From an uncultured Bacteroidota bacterium (GTDB lineage: Bacteria; Bacteroidota; Bacteroidia; Bacteroidales; VadinHA17): a stretch of DNA of 64,000 bases. Every line of letters starts with the position of its first letter. Position 1 is the first letter of the stretch. The notes below the pieces were generated by a model, which was not told the DNA's origin, ran no database searches, and saw only the letters and a program-made list of their open reading frames with translations. The position numbers and the translations under genes are program-made. Below are positions 45,108 through 56,192 of this stretch, one piece after another. The DNA is taken from the NCBI GenBank assembly GCA_903844815.1, contig CAIMVD010000088.1, positions 1-64,000 on the forward strand, given 5' to 3'.

Positions 45108-45590
45108 ATGGAATATAAAATGGATGATTCTTTTCATAGCGTAACAGACCAGATAGTAACTTTTACTATCGACGAACTGATGTTGGCACTCCCGTTGTCT
45201 TCGGTGAAAAGGGTAATTCATGCGGTAGAAATTACCCGTTTGCCGAGAGCTCCTGAAATTGTTGCGGGTATTATCAATGTAAGGGGTCAGATTATTCCTG
45301 TTGTTGATATTCGCAAGCGGATTGGTCTCAGACGGCATGAATTATCCCCTTCTGATAATTTTATTATTGCAAATACTGGAACGCTTGATGTTGCAATTCT
45401 TGCGGATACGATTCAGGATGTAAGAACTCTGCTTCCGGGTCAGTTATCTGATGCAGGGGGGGCTTTACCTTTTGCTGAATTATTAAGCGGAGTGGCTAAG
45501 ACTGAAAATGGACTTATTCTTATCTATGATCTTAACAGGTTTCTGAGTCTGGAAGAGGAAAAGGAGCTGATAAGCGCTATGAGAACATGA
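45108..45590 (+). CDS. CheW-like coupling protein (first)
   Basis: A 160-residue single CheW domain from the ATG at 45108 (the ATG at 45120 is also possible). Motifs: QIVTFTIDELMLALPLSSVK, ITRLPRAPEIVAGIINVRGQ and IIPVVDIRKRIGL, typical of CheW, which links receptors to CheA. It begins the chemosensory operon and overlaps CheR by 4 bp. By position and neighbours it corresponds to WspB of the Pseudomonas Wsp system. Confidence 0.93.
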   Translation: MEYKMDDSFHSVTDQIVTFTIDELMLALPLSSVKRVIHAVEITRLPRAPEIVAGIINVRGQIIPVVDIRKRIGLRRHELSPSDNFIIANTGTLDVAILADTIQDVRTLLPGQLSDAGGALPFAELLSGVAKTENGLILIYDLNRFLSLEEEKELISAMRT

Positions 45591-47071
45591 AGCAAATGGA
45601 TCAAAATCTCACGGATGCTGAATTTCTAGCGGTTTGCAGGGTAATTGAAACCATAACAGGTTTGAATTTTCCTGAAGAGAGAAGAACTATGATGGTAAAG
45701 GGTCTTTCCCATGCTGCTGTAGATTTTGGCTTTTACAAACTTAGCGATTTCATCGGGTGGCTCAGAGTAACCATTTTGAATAAAGCGCAAATTGAAAAAC
45801 TTGCCTCTTTTCTGACAGTTTCTGAGACTTACTTCTGGCGCGAGCCAAAAGTATTTGACGCACTTACCAGCAGTATAATCCCCGCGCTTGTTAATCTGAA
45901 AAGGGGTAGCGTCAGGAAAATCAGGATATGGAGTGTTGGATGCTCCACAGGGGAAGAACCTTATTCACTTGCAATAGCGCTCCATAGAACTATTGCTGAT
46001 ATTGCCGAGTGGGATATTAAGGTTATTGCTACCGACATTAATCCAAAAGTTATTGAAAAGGCTAAAGCCGGCCAGTATGGCCAATGGTCATTTCGCAATT
46101 CTCCCTTATGGCTTAAAAGCAGGTACTTTAATCTCCATAGTGAAAAAAAATATGAGATTATTCCGGAGATAAAAGCACTTGTCTCATTTTCTGTATTGAA
46201 TCTTGCCTCTTTGCCTTTCCGTGGAATTCAGAATGGGATGGATATCATTTTCTGCAGGAATGTACTGATGTATTTAACAGATGGCTGGATAAAAATGATT
46301 TCTGACAGTCTGTTTAAGACATTATCTTATAATGGATGGTTTGTGGTTTCCTCATGTGAACTTGGTTCACGTCTGTTCTCCCAATATGAAACGGTTCAAT
46401 TCCCGGGTGCTATTCTATACAGGAAGAGTAAAAAGGAAATCGCTTCCATCAGGGATGATTCCCATGGTGAACACCTGACTAAAATCATTAAAGACAGCCA
46501 GTCATTCAGGAAGGTTGGATCTGAATCAGGCGGGAATCCTGATCTTAAATCAGAATTCAGACCCTCAAAATCTGGAATAACAATTGATCAGTTGCGTATA
46601 TCAGAACCTACTTCACTGCCTGAGAAAACTGATAATAAGCCGGAGATGAAGAGTGAGGGCGATCTGCTTCAGGAAAGCAGGACTATGATTCTGTCATTGG
46701 CCGACAGGGGCGAACTGGAAGAAGCTCTTTCAAAATGTAATTCTGCAATAGAATCATTCAAACTTGCTGCCGATTTATACCTGCTAAGGGCTTCAATTCA
46801 GCTGGAACTTAATAAAAGTACTGATGCCATAACATCACTGAGGCAGGCTATCTATCTAAGTCCTGACCATATTATGGGGCATTTTGCATTGGGTCGTTTA
46901 TTCATGGGATTAGGTAACACCAAAAACACCAAAAGGTATTTCAGTAATGTATTGGGAATGACAGAGAAATATGGGAAAGACGATATTATACCCGAATCTG
47001 AAGGACTATCGGTGATGGAAATAAGAGATATTGCCAATAAAAATTTACAGCTAGTGATTAACAATGAATAA
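45587..47071 (+). CDS. CheR methyltransferase with TPR domain
   Basis: A 494-residue protein. The N-terminal helical CheR_N domain and the SAM-dependent methyltransferase domain (residues ~1-275) include SVGCSTGEEPYSLAIAL (SAM binding), VIATDINPKVIEKAKAGQY and DIIFCRNVLMYL. After a linker (~280-355), TPR-like helices (~360-465: LADRGELEEALSKCNSAI, LYLLRASIQLELNKSTDAI, HFALGRLFMGLGNTKNTKRY) follow. CheR methylates glutamates on the receptor. TPR-bearing CheR is typical of WspC and Frz-type systems, where TPRs guide localisation. It overlaps both neighbours. Confidence 0.93.
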   Translation: MKQMDQNLTDAEFLAVCRVIETITGLNFPEERRTMMVKGLSHAAVDFGFYKLSDFIGWLRVTILNKAQIEKLASFLTVSETYFWREPKVFDALTSSIIPALVNLKRGSVRKIRIWSVGCSTGEEPYSLAIALHRTIADIAEWDIKVIATDINPKVIEKAKAGQYGQWSFRNSPLWLKSRYFNLHSEKKYEIIPEIKALVSFSVLNLASLPFRGIQNGMDIIFCRNVLMYLTDGWIKMISDSLFKTLSYNGWFVVSSCELGSRLFSQYETVQFPGAILYRKSKKEIASIRDDSHGEHLTKIIKDSQSFRKVGSESGGNPDLKSEFRPSKSGITIDQLRISEPTSLPEKTDNKPEMKSEGDLLQESRTMILSLADRGELEEALSKCNSAIESFKLAADLYLLRASIQLELNKSTDAITSLRQAIYLSPDHIMGHFALGRLFMGLGNTKNTKRYFSNVLGMTEKYGKDDIIPESEGLSVMEIRDIANKNLQLVINNE

Positions 47072-47579
47072 GGAAGCCTCTATTATCCTGAAGAACCGCG
47101 CTATTGCAATGGCCAAGAATCCTGATCAGGAAACAGGATTCTCAAAATCCACCGGAGTTATAGCATTCACTCTTGCTGCCGAGACCTACTGTGTTGAATC
47201 GGCATTTGTAAAAGAGGTTTATCCGCTGAAAGAATATACATCCCTTCCGGGAGTTCCGGATTATATTCTTGGCCTTATAAATGTTCGTGGCCAGATTCTC
47301 CCGGTTGTAAATCCTAAGAAATTCTTCAATCTTCCTGAAAGAGGATTGGGAGAGTTGAATAAGGTAATAATCCTTTTTCACAATAAAATGGAATTTGGCA
47401 TACTGGCCGATTTCGTGGAAGGATCATTGTTTTTATCCCCGGAAGAAATTATGGACGTACCCGCCGGAGTTACTTCTATAGGGGAAAAATACCTGAAAGG
47501 AGTTACAATGGATAACCTGATTGTGCTTGACGCAGAAGCCTTGTTGAATGATGAAGGTATAATTGTCGATGACAAGTAG
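47064..47579 (+). CDS. CheW-like coupling protein (second)
   Basis: A 171-residue CheW domain with an N-terminal extension of ~30 residues: GVIAFTLAAETYCVESAFVK, LPGVPDYILGLINVRGQILP, VVNPKKFF. It overlaps CheR by 8 bp. A second CheW after CheR-TPR is the WspD position. Two different CheW proteins may bind receptor and kinase in separate arrays or alter stoichiometry. Confidence 0.92.
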   Translation: MNKEASIILKNRAIAMAKNPDQETGFSKSTGVIAFTLAAETYCVESAFVKEVYPLKEYTSLPGVPDYILGLINVRGQILPVVNPKKFFNLPERGLGELNKVIILFHNKMEFGILADFVEGSLFLSPEEIMDVPAGVTSIGEKYLKGVTMDNLIVLDAEALLNDEGIIVDDK

Positions 47580-47643
47580 GTTAATATAAAGAGTAAATAG
47601 TTAATTAAGAATAATTGTAAAAACGTTTTAAAATGGAAAGGCT

Positions 47644-49353
47644 ATGTTAAAGAATATGAAAATTTCCGAACGCCTGATATTGGGTTTTAGTGTAATGTTT
47701 GTCCTGATTATTGTATCTCTCATTGCCGGAATTTCTTCTACAAACAAGTTAAATAATTTTGTTAACAAAGAAATAAGGGTCAGCAGTCAACGCAAGGAGC
47801 TGGCAAACGAGATGATCGATAATGTAAGGGATGTTTCCCTTTCATTAGGGATAATGGTCTCCGACAAGCAAAAAGCAACTATTGACGATCAGGTGGCAAA
47901 GATTGGCAGGTACAGGCATGTTTACGATTCTACGTTTGATAAATATAGTACTCTGGTAGGGTTATCCGCCGCGCAAAAAAGTGAAAAGATTCTGGACATC
48001 GAAAGAATAAAGGTTTACCAGAGTGAATCCAGAGAACTTAATGACAGAGTAATAAAGCTTATTGTGGAGGGTAATTACAAGGAAGCAAACGATCTCCTGA
48101 TCGACAATGCTATTCCAAAAGTAAACATTTGGTTAAAGGCAATATATGAGATTTTGTCATTCGAGAATCTTGAATTCAAGCAGGTTGCTGATGAATCAGC
48201 ACGGATAGTTATGTCAACACGATTTATGTTCATATTACTTGGCGCCATTTCAATGGTTCTGGCCATAGCCATTGCCCTCATAATTACAAGAAGTATTTCA
48301 GGTCCTCTGAGGGTCATAACATCTATTATTGAAACCAGGGATGGTTCAGTCGATATAACGGAATATCAGAAAGGCGTAAGTGAGTTTAATGTTATGATCC
48401 GGTCATTCCAGCAGGAGATACTGGACCGCTTGAAGAAGGAGAATGAGATTAATAACTACAGGGACCAGCTTGAGGTACTTGTTACCGCCCGAACATCCGC
48501 TTTGACGAATGTCCTGGTACAGATCAAGGAGACTGTCAATGTTCTGGCGTCAGCGTCTTCACAGATTCTGGCCGCAACAGTTCAGGTAGCTGCCGGAACT
48601 GCTGAAACTGCCACAGCAATAACCGAAACTTCGACTACAGTTGAAGAAGTACAGCAGGCAACAAAGCAATCTGCCCAGAAAGCAAGAGTTGTCGCCGAAA
48701 GCGCACAGTTGGTTTCAAGAGTTTCTCTGGAAGGTCATAAAGCGGTTGAAGAAACAGTAAAAGGGATGAATCGTATTCGCGAGCAAATGGATTCAATCGC
48801 CCAGACTATTGTAAGGCTTAGTGAGCAGAGTCAGTCGATAGGTGGTATTATAGCTTCAGTAACAGATATTGCCGACCAGTCAAATCTTCTTTCAGTAAAT
48901 GCCGCCATTGAGGCAGCAAAAGCAGGGGAACAGGGAAAAGGATTTGCTGTGGTAGCCCAGGAGATTAAAAATCTTGCCGGACAGTCGAAACAGGCAACCC
49001 TTCAGGTAAGAAATATCCTGAACGATATCCAAAAGATAACAAATGCTGCTGTTATGGCAACTGAGCAGGGAACCAAGGCGGTTGAAGCAGGAGTAATACA
49101 GTCGGTGCAGGCAGGCAACGCTATTCGGATACTTTCGGAGAGCAGCAATGAAGCGGTTCTGGCAGCAACCCAGATTGTTGCATCGAGCCAGCAACAGGTT
49201 GTAGGCATGGATCAGATAAGTGTTGCAATGCAGAATATAAACCAGGCCGGTACTGAAACCGCAGTGAGTATGGAACAGTCAGAGAAGTCTGCAAAAAACC
49301 TGAATGATCTGGGTCAGAATCTTAAAGAGATGATAGAACAGTTCAAGATATAA
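47644..49353 (+). CDS. Methyl-accepting chemotaxis protein
   Basis: A 569-residue receptor: TM1 (~12-33), a periplasmic helical domain of ~160 residues (4HB_MCP type), TM2 (~195-217), a weak HAMP-like segment, a coiled coil and the signalling hairpin (tip [20 protein letters not shown], then [16 protein letters not shown]). The C-terminus MIEQFKI lacks a CheR-binding pentapeptide. Its ligand is unknown; surface contact is the signal for WspA, but that should not be assumed here. It is the only MCP in the window and is in the middle of the operon, fitting WspA by content though not by order. Confidence 0.93.
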   Translation: MLKNMKISERLILGFSVMFVLIIVSLIAGISSTNKLNNFVNKEIRVSSQRKELANEMIDNVRDVSLSLGIMVSDKQKATIDDQVAKIGRYRHVYDSTFDKYSTLVGLSAAQKSEKILDIERIKVYQSESRELNDRVIKLIVEGNYKEANDLLIDNAIPKVNIWLKAIYEILSFENLEFKQVADESARIVMSTRFMFILLGAISMVLAIAIALIITRSISGPLRVITSIIETRDGSVDITEYQKGVSEFNVMIRSFQQEILDRLKKENEINNYRDQLEVLVTARTSALTNVLVQIKETVNVLASASSQILAATVQVAAGTAETATAITETSTTVEEVQQATKQSAQKARVVAESAQLVSRVSLEGHKAVEETVKGMNRIREQMDSIAQTIVRLSEQSQSIGGIIASVTDIADQSNLLSVNAAIEAAKAGEQGKGFAVVAQEIKNLAGQSKQATLQVRNILNDIQKITNAAVMATEQGTKAVEAGVIQSVQAGNAIRILSESSNEAVLAATQIVASSQQQVVGMDQISVAMQNINQAGTETAVSMEQSEKSAKNLNDLGQNLKEMIEQFKI

Positions 49354-49390
49354 TGAATTGCTTAGGCGTGAATAGAAAATCAAATAATTG

Positions 49391-51679
49391 ATGCAGACAA
49401 AAGAGGAAGAATTTCTGAAGCGTATTCAGGCAACGTTCCGGTATGAAGCCGAAGAGCATCTGCGTGCATTTTCCTCGGGGCTGATTGAATTGGAGAAACC
49501 GGGGATAAGGGAAAACCCTGCCGAAATTATCGAAATTATGTTTCGTGAAATTCACAGTCTCAAAGGTGCAGCCCGGTCGGTTGACAACAGGGATGTTGAA
49601 ACTCTGTGCCAGCCACTTGAAAATGTCTTCTCTGCAATGAAGCGAAAAGAAATCAACTTTTCATCTTCGTTCCTTGGCCACTTTTATAAAGCCTCTGATC
49701 TTCTGGCAAAAATTATTACTTCGGAAGAAATCAACCAAAGCCCTTCAGAGCGTAAAAGCACAAGGGAACTGATCCAGCAATTGAAAGAGCTGGCCACGGG
49801 CAAATCAATTGAGATTACTTCCCCTGAACTGGTCCGATTAGTCCCGAATCCTGAAGTGACACCTCCTGAAGCCACTATTCCTGTTGCGGTTGAAATTCCT
49901 GTGTCCCATACTGAAAGTCCGGCAACAAAAGAATCGATAAGGATCAGGGTCTCTAAACTTGACCCACTGCTTCTGCAGGCTGAAGAGATGGTTCAGGCTA
50001 AAATGGCTATTATTCAGCGTGCTGATGAACTTGCTCAGATAAACAGTGAGATTACTGAATGGATACATGATTCATTCAAATGGAAAGGCAACAGGTTTAA
50101 AGCATCTCCTGAAATGTGGAATGAGTGGATGGAAGATAATGGCCTTCGTCTGAATAAGCTTGAAAGAAAAATTGATGCCATTGCCGCTCTCACTCGCCGG
50201 GATCAATTCAATCTCATGAGGATGGTCGATAATCATCTCGATGCCATGAAACAGATAATTATGCTTCCTGTTTCATCGCTTGTTGAGATCTTTCCGGTTA
50301 TGGTCAGGAAAATTACCCGGGAACAAAAAAAGGAAATCGATTTTGTAATTACGGGTACAGAACTTGAAATTGATAAACGTATTCTTGAGGAACTTAAGGA
50401 TCCTCTCATTCATCTCCTTCGTAACTGCATAGACCACGGAATAGGCAAACCAGAGGAACGTATTAAACAAAATAAACCACCACAGGGTAAAATAACACTC
50501 GAATTTGCAGCCAGGGAGAACGGTCAGGTTGAGATAATTCTGAGCGATGACGGAAGAGGAATTGATACTGTAATGCTGATGAAAGCGGCTTCCAAAGCAG
50601 GAATTTCCCTCGACGATTCAAACGAAAAACCCAATCGCAGGGAAGTACTTAACCTGATCTTTAAGTCGGGAGTTTCAACCAGTTCAATTATTACTGATAT
50701 TTCAGGTAATGGTTTGGGAATGTCAATTGTTCATGAAAAAGTTATAAAACTGAACGGAAGGATTTCTGTTGACTCAGAGGATGGGAAAGGTACTTCATTT
50801 CATATTCTTCTTCCTATGACTCTTGCTACTTTCAGAGGTGTTGCTGTCAGAGTAAAGGAATTCTCTTTCATTCTTCCGACAATGAATGTCGAAAGGGTAA
50901 TCATGTTAAAGGAGGAAGATATAAGGACAATTGAAAACCACTATACGATCAGAATTGACAACCAGACCATTTCATTGGTTGACATGGGGGAAGTCCTGGG
51001 GTTGCCTGCTGCCATCAATTCATACGTTGAATCATCAGATAAAGGCAATGAGACGCACAATTCAATTTGTGTTGCGGTACTGACTAATAAAGAGCGTCTT
51101 ATGGGATTTAGGGTTGATGAAATACTCGAGGAACAGCAGGTCTTCGTTAAGGGACTTGGAAAATTGCTGAAGAGGGTAAGAAATATCTCGGGGGCAACCA
51201 TACTTGGTTCGGGTAAGGTTGTTCCGGTGCTTAATGTCTCCGACCTGATTAAATCGGCCCTTAGGGTTAAATCAGGCGGTAAGGTTCATTCGCCTGAAAA
51301 GCACACTGCCGAGAAGGCAGGAAGGATACTTGTTGTCGAAGATTCAATCACTTCGCGTACAATGCTTAAGAACGTTCTTGAAGCCGCCGGGTATATTGTA
51401 GTTACAGCCTTTGACGGGCTTGACGGATTTGCTAAAGCCAGGGAAAGTGAATTTGATCTTATAATGTCAGATGTTGATATGCCAAGGGCAAACGGTTTCG
51501 AGTTTATTACAAAAATACGGGCAGATAAGAAACTGAAGGAAGTGCCGGCAATTCTGCTGACAGCACTGGGATCTCATGAAGACCGCGAACGTGGTATTGA
51601 AGCCGGTGCTGATGCATATATAGTTAAAAGCAGTTTCGATCAGGGAAATCTGCTTGATATAATCCGAAAACTTATTTAA
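49391..51679 (+). CDS. CheA histidine kinase with C-terminal receiver
   Basis: A 762-residue CheA-REC hybrid (start at ATG 49391). HPt domain ~1-105 with phospho-His55 in FREIHSLKGA; an unusual helical middle (~180-300) without a clear P2 domain; HATPase (~320-470: LLRNCIDHGIG, LSDDGRGID, SGNGLGMSIV); CheW-like P5 domain (~475-610: TLATFRGVAVRV, LMGFRVDEILEEQQVFVKGL); receiver (~640-760, Asp in DLIMSDVDMPRANGF). This is the WspE/FrzE layout. The C-terminal receiver may act as a phosphate sink or receive phosphate for adaptation. Confidence 0.93.
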   Translation: MQTKEEEFLKRIQATFRYEAEEHLRAFSSGLIELEKPGIRENPAEIIEIMFREIHSLKGAARSVDNRDVETLCQPLENVFSAMKRKEINFSSSFLGHFYKASDLLAKIITSEEINQSPSERKSTRELIQQLKELATGKSIEITSPELVRLVPNPEVTPPEATIPVAVEIPVSHTESPATKESIRIRVSKLDPLLLQAEEMVQAKMAIIQRADELAQINSEITEWIHDSFKWKGNRFKASPEMWNEWMEDNGLRLNKLERKIDAIAALTRRDQFNLMRMVDNHLDAMKQIIMLPVSSLVEIFPVMVRKITREQKKEIDFVITGTELEIDKRILEELKDPLIHLLRNCIDHGIGKPEERIKQNKPPQGKITLEFAARENGQVEIILSDDGRGIDTVMLMKAASKAGISLDDSNEKPNRREVLNLIFKSGVSTSSIITDISGNGLGMSIVHEKVIKLNGRISVDSEDGKGTSFHILLPMTLATFRGVAVRVKEFSFILPTMNVERVIMLKEEDIRTIENHYTIRIDNQTISLVDMGEVLGLPAAINSYVESSDKGNETHNSICVAVLTNKERLMGFRVDEILEEQQVFVKGLGKLLKRVRNISGATILGSGKVVPVLNVSDLIKSALRVKSGGKVHSPEKHTAEKAGRILVVEDSITSRTMLKNVLEAAGYIVVTAFDGLDGFAKARESEFDLIMSDVDMPRANGFEFITKIRADKKLKEVPAILLTALGSHEDRERGIEAGADAYIVKSSFDQGNLLDIIRKLI

Positions 51680-51697
51680 AAAGATATACTTGTTTCT

Positions 51698-52744
51698 ATG
51701 ATTAATGTTCTGATAGTTGATGACTCTAAGGTGGTACAGGAGTTATTAAAGTATATTTTTGATTCTGATCCGGATATCCGGATTATTGGAATCGCCGGAT
51801 CGGGAATCGAAGCTATTCAGATGACACGGGAGCTGAGACCGGATGTCATTACAATGGACCTGTATATGCCCGGGATGAATGGATTTGAAGCTATTCGTGT
51901 TATAATGGAAACATGTCCTACTCCGATTGTAATTGTCAGTGGCAGTCTTAATACGAGTGATGTTTCAAATTCACTGAGCTTGCTCGAAGATGGCGCCCTG
52001 TCGGTAGTATTGCGTCCGCCAGGAATAAATCATGCTGATCATGTGACATCAAGCCAGGAAATGTTGCGCACCGTTAAGCTTATGTCGGAGATTAAAGTGG
52101 TCAAGCTTTTCCCGAGACAGCGCAGGGTGCGCATTCCGTCAGAGATTAAGTCGGTTGAGGACTTCAAGCCCCATTCTGAAATTGGATTGGTTGCAATTGG
52201 CGCCTCAACAGGAGGTCCAGTTGCATTACAGAAAATATTATCGAGCCTTAATAGTAATATTCCCGTACCGGTTCTTATAGTACAGCATATTGCATCAGGT
52301 TTTATTCAGGGATTTGTTGACTGGCTTTCAACAACTTCAAAAATTCCATTGAAGATTGCCTCGGATAACGAAACCCTAAAACCCGGTATAGGCTATGTTG
52401 CCCCGGATGGTTTTCATATGGGAGTTCAGAAAGGACTTAGAATATTCCTTTCAACCCTTCCTCAGGAAAATGGATTGCGTCCCTCAGTCGATTTCCTCTT
52501 TAGGTCCGTTGCAAAAACGGTCGGGAAGAATTCAATAGGGGTGTTGCTAACAGGAATGGGTAAGGATGGCGCTGCTGAATTAAAAGCTATGAGAGATAGT
52601 GGTGCAATAACCATCGCCCAGGACAGTGAAAGCTCAGTTGTTTTCGGTATGCCGGGAGAAGCTATCCGAATAGGAGGCGTCGATCATATTTTATCAATAG
52701 ATAAGATAGGTGATACCCTGAATGAACTTGTAAAAAAGATTTGA
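51698..52744 (+). CDS. CheB receptor methylesterase
   Basis: A 348-residue protein with a receiver (~1-125; Asp54 in [14 protein letters not shown]) and a CheB methylesterase domain (~165-347): [14 protein letters not shown] (catalytic Ser), [11 protein letters not shown] (His) and [15 protein letters not shown] (Asp). It removes methyl groups from the receptor after phosphorylation by CheA. It corresponds to WspF. The gene is 19 bp after CheA and 11 bp before the hybrid kinase. Confidence 0.95.
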   Translation: MINVLIVDDSKVVQELLKYIFDSDPDIRIIGIAGSGIEAIQMTRELRPDVITMDLYMPGMNGFEAIRVIMETCPTPIVIVSGSLNTSDVSNSLSLLEDGALSVVLRPPGINHADHVTSSQEMLRTVKLMSEIKVVKLFPRQRRVRIPSEIKSVEDFKPHSEIGLVAIGASTGGPVALQKILSSLNSNIPVPVLIVQHIASGFIQGFVDWLSTTSKIPLKIASDNETLKPGIGYVAPDGFHMGVQKGLRIFLSTLPQENGLRPSVDFLFRSVAKTVGKNSIGVLLTGMGKDGAAELKAMRDSGAITIAQDSESSVVFGMPGEAIRIGGVDHILSIDKIGDTLNELVKKI

Positions 52745-52754
52745 TTTTGAAAAA

Positions 52755-54914
52755 ATGAGTTCACAGGAAAGAAAAATGATTCTGGTTGTCGAGGACAGCC
52801 CCACTCAGGCAGAAAAAATAAGGTATCTGCTCGAGAGTTATGATTATGATGTGACAATTAAGCAAAATGGCAGAAAGGCATTGGAGTGGCTGTCGGCAAA
52901 TAAACCTTCACTTGTCATCTCTGATATTATAATGCCTGAGATAAACGGTTTTCAACTGTGTGAAAAGATAAAAACGGATAAAAGAACGGAGGATATTCCT
53001 GTTATTCTGCTTACATCGCTTTCTCATCCCGATGAAGTAATCGACGGTCTTTCATGCGGTGCTGATAGTTTTATTACCAAACCCTACGATAAAGAATACC
53101 TTATCTCAAGCATTCAGAAATTTCTTTCGGAACCTGTTGATTCGGGTATTGAAAAAGATAATCTGGGAATTGAGATTTTCTACGGTGGAATAAAGAGAGT
53201 GATTCATATCCGACCGCAAAAGGTGGTTAATTTCCTCCTGAATATATATCAGGGAACCATCCAGCGTAACAGTGAACTCATTCATACCCAGAACGAACTG
53301 CAACTGTTGAACGAAAAACTGGAGGACCTCGTTGAGGAGAGAACAAAGAAACTGAGAGAAAGCGAAAAAAAGATCCTCGCCTTTAATGCTGAACTTGAGC
53401 AAAGGATACTCGAACGAACCGCACAGCTTGAGGCAGCAAATAAAGCCAAGAGTGAGTTCCTGGCCAATATGAGCCATGAAATCCGTACTCCCATGAATGC
53501 AGTTCTGGGTTATGCAGAACTCCTGGGTTTGATGATTGAGGATACAACTCAGAAGGATTATATCGAATCAATTAAGATTAGCGGGAGAAGCCTTCTGACA
53601 CTGATTAACGATATTCTCGACCTCTCCAAAATTGAGGCAGGAAAGCTTGATCTGCATTTAGATCTGATCAATTCTGTCTCATTCTTTGCCGAATTTGAAC
53701 GTATTTTTTCTTTAAGACTGTCTGAAAAAGGGCTGAAATTTATTCTTGATATATCGCCGGATACTCCTTTAGGTATCCGTATCGATGACTCAAGATTGCG
53801 ACAGATCATTCTTAACCTGATTGGCAATGCTATAAAATTTACAAACAATGGAACGATAACTCTCAAAGTTTCTATTGAAAATAACCAAACCATCACTCAT
53901 CCAAGCGGTAAAACTGAGGATATTCTTGACCTGATTATTGATGTCATCGATACAGGGATCGGGATCTCACATGAAATGCAGGAAGAGGTTTTTAATCCTT
54001 TTGTACAGGTTCATAATCAGAATGCAAAAAAGTATGGGGGTACAGGCCTTGGTTTATCAATTACCCAGCGGCTTATTCAACTCATGAACGGGACGATCTC
54101 ACTTGCTTCGCATTTGAATGAAGGCAGCAGTTTCAGGGTTGTGATTCCCGGGATTTCCTGCCTTAGTGAATTTGCCGACAGATCAAACGAGTATTTTATC
54201 GATCCGAAAGATATGAAGTTTGACAAGGCTATAATAATTGTTGCAGATGACGTTGAAAACAACAGGAGATATCTTGTTGAAGCTCTCAGGAAATCAGATT
54301 TTGAGATTCTCGAAGCCGAAGACGGTCATGCGGCTCTCGCTCTCGCAAAAAAAATAGTACCCGATCTGATTATTACTGATCTTGCCATGCCTGGCCTTAA
54401 CGGATTCGAATTACTGGATAAATTGAAATCCGACGATTCTCTCAAGCACATACCTGTGATAGCCTATTCTGCAATGGTTATGAATGACCAGAAAAATCGC
54501 ATTCATGAACATGAGTTTGCGGGATTACTTATTAAACCGCTTGAGATAAAAAGGTTATATCTGGAACTGATGAAAATCCTGCCTTATAAATCATTGGTGG
54601 GACCAGGTGAACAACAATCTCTTTCCGAAATAAACATAGTTGAGGAGATAATTGATCTTCAGGGGCTGATGGATTCTCTTAATAGCACCTTCAATACAAT
54701 CTGGAAGACCTTTGAAATTACCCAGCCATTAAATGATGTTACAGATTTTGGAAACAAGATCGCTGAGCTGGGAAGAAAACACAATGCATCATTATTAGTC
54801 GGATATGGAGAAGAATTGGTTAGTGCTTCGAATAGCTTCAATATAGAGTCAATTCTGAAGCATATCAGGAAATACCCCCAGATGATTGAACTCCTGGCTG
54901 ATTCAAAAAGCTAA
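52755..54914 (+). CDS. Hybrid histidine kinase REC-HK-REC
   Basis: A 719-residue soluble hybrid kinase: receiver 1 (~7-122; Asp in [14 protein letters not shown]), a coiled coil (~170-235), HisKA ([20 protein letters not shown]), HATPase ([34 protein letters not shown]), receiver 2 (~495-610; Asp in [17 protein letters not shown]) and a helical tail (~625-715) resembling a degenerate HPt-like domain. Receiver 1 could take phosphate from the CheA next door and so connect the chemosensory array to a second phosphorelay. It occupies the place where a Wsp operon would encode its output WspR. Confidence 0.92.
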   Translation: MSSQERKMILVVEDSPTQAEKIRYLLESYDYDVTIKQNGRKALEWLSANKPSLVISDIIMPEINGFQLCEKIKTDKRTEDIPVILLTSLSHPDEVIDGLSCGADSFITKPYDKEYLISSIQKFLSEPVDSGIEKDNLGIEIFYGGIKRVIHIRPQKVVNFLLNIYQGTIQRNSELIHTQNELQLLNEKLEDLVEERTKKLRESEKKILAFNAELEQRILERTAQLEAANKAKSEFLANMSHEIRTPMNAVLGYAELLGLMIEDTTQKDYIESIKISGRSLLTLINDILDLSKIEAGKLDLHLDLINSVSFFAEFERIFSLRLSEKGLKFILDISPDTPLGIRIDDSRLRQIILNLIGNAIKFTNNGTITLKVSIENNQTITHPSGKTEDILDLIIDVIDTGIGISHEMQEEVFNPFVQVHNQNAKKYGGTGLGLSITQRLIQLMNGTISLASHLNEGSSFRVVIPGISCLSEFADRSNEYFIDPKDMKFDKAIIIVADDVENNRRYLVEALRKSDFEILEAEDGHAALALAKKIVPDLIITDLAMPGLNGFELLDKLKSDDSLKHIPVIAYSAMVMNDQKNRIHEHEFAGLLIKPLEIKRLYLELMKILPYKSLVGPGEQQSLSEINIVEEIIDLQGLMDSLNSTFNTIWKTFEITQPLNDVTDFGNKIAELGRKHNASLLVGYGEELVSASNSFNIESILKHIRKYPQMIELLADSKS

Positions 54915-54998
54915 TTAAATATCTGATAATGTTTGATTTAAACCTTAAGGAGATATTGCGATTGTTAAAAAACCTTTTTTTTATAACTTTTTTGTTTG

Positions 54999-56192
54999 AT
55001 GAATCAAAATGATATTACTTCTCCGCCTTCAATATTAATTGTAGATGATAATGTTAATAATCTTCAGGTTCTCGGAGGATTTCTGAAGAGCGAAGGCATG
55101 CAGATTGAGTTTGCCATAAATGGAATCTCAGCGCTGAACTGGCTCGACAAGCGATTGTTTGACCTTATTTTGATTGACATTATGATGCCAGGGATGGATG
55201 GTTTTGATGTGTGTTCCAGAATAAAACAGAATCCTGCTACCTCTGAAATTCCGATTATTTTTATTACGGCTAAAACTGATTCGGAAAGCGTTATCAGAGG
55301 ATTTGAACTTGGAGCTGTTGACTATATCACAAAACCTTTCATTCATAGTGAATTACTGGCAAGGGTCAGGACGCAGTTGAATATCAGGAAATCGCAGGAA
55401 CAGAATCAGGCTTATCTGAAAGAAATTGAAAGGAGGAACAGGGATATAAACGCAAGTATTGATTATGCAAAGCATATTCAGGATGCAGTAATGAGCAGAT
55501 CGCATAATTACTTACAGTACCTCCAGGAACATTTCTCAATTTATCTTCCAAAAGATATCCTTAGCGGTGATTTTTTCTGGGTATATAAAGTTGAATCAAA
55601 GATCATTATTGCCGTCATGGATTGTACGGGTCATGGTGTTCCCGGTGCGCTTATGAGCATACTTGGGATTGCATTGCTTAATGAAACGGTCCTGCACGAT
55701 CATATTATACAGCCAAATATAATTCTTGAGAGTCTTCGTTCAAAAATCATCATGGCCCTGGCCCAAAGAACGGGAAATGATCATGTCAAGGATGGAATTG
55801 AAGGCTCGGTAATCTGTTTTGATACTGAAACGAAAAAGCTTCAGTACTCGGGGGCCTTTAATCCGCTGATCATCATGTGTAATGGCGAAATGACAGAAAT
55901 AAAGGCAGACAGGTTTCCGATAGGTTATCATGATACTTATGAGAGTTTTACTCTCCATGAATTATTTATTGACAGGGATGAAACCATCTACCTCTTCTCC
56001 GATGGTATTATTGATCAGTTTGGTGGTCTTAAGGATAAGCGATTTATGCTTGAACACCTTAAAGAAATAATTTATCTGAACCATAACGAGAGTATGGAAA
56101 GACAGAAGGAATTGCTGTTAAGTGAACTCGATGACTGGAAAGGGGATCTGGATCAGACAGATGATATATTGATCCTGGGGATAAGGTTTTAG
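54999..56192 (+). CDS. Receiver-SpoIIE phosphatase (RsbU-type response regulator)
   Basis: A 397-residue protein from the ATG at 54999: receiver (~10-128; Asp in LILIDIMMPGMDGFDV), a short helical linker (SIDYAKHIQDAVMSR) and a PP2C-like SpoIIE domain (~165-397) with metal-binding aspartates in GDFFWVYKV, AVMDCTGHGVPGALMS, LFSDGIIDQFGG and DDILILGI. Such proteins dephosphorylate anti-sigma-factor antagonists when their receiver is phosphorylated. No STAS-domain antagonist or anti-sigma kinase is in this window. It is the last gene of the chemosensory run and its stop codon directly abuts the opposing gene. Confidence 0.92.
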   Translation: MNQNDITSPPSILIVDDNVNNLQVLGGFLKSEGMQIEFAINGISALNWLDKRLFDLILIDIMMPGMDGFDVCSRIKQNPATSEIPIIFITAKTDSESVIRGFELGAVDYITKPFIHSELLARVRTQLNIRKSQEQNQAYLKEIERRNRDINASIDYAKHIQDAVMSRSHNYLQYLQEHFSIYLPKDILSGDFFWVYKVESKIIIAVMDCTGHGVPGALMSILGIALLNETVLHDHIIQPNIILESLRSKIIMALAQRTGNDHVKDGIEGSVICFDTETKKLQYSGAFNPLIIMCNGEMTEIKADRFPIGYHDTYESFTLHELFIDRDETIYLFSDGIIDQFGGLKDKRFMLEHLKEIIYLNHNESMERQKELLLSELDDWKGDLDQTDDILILGIRF

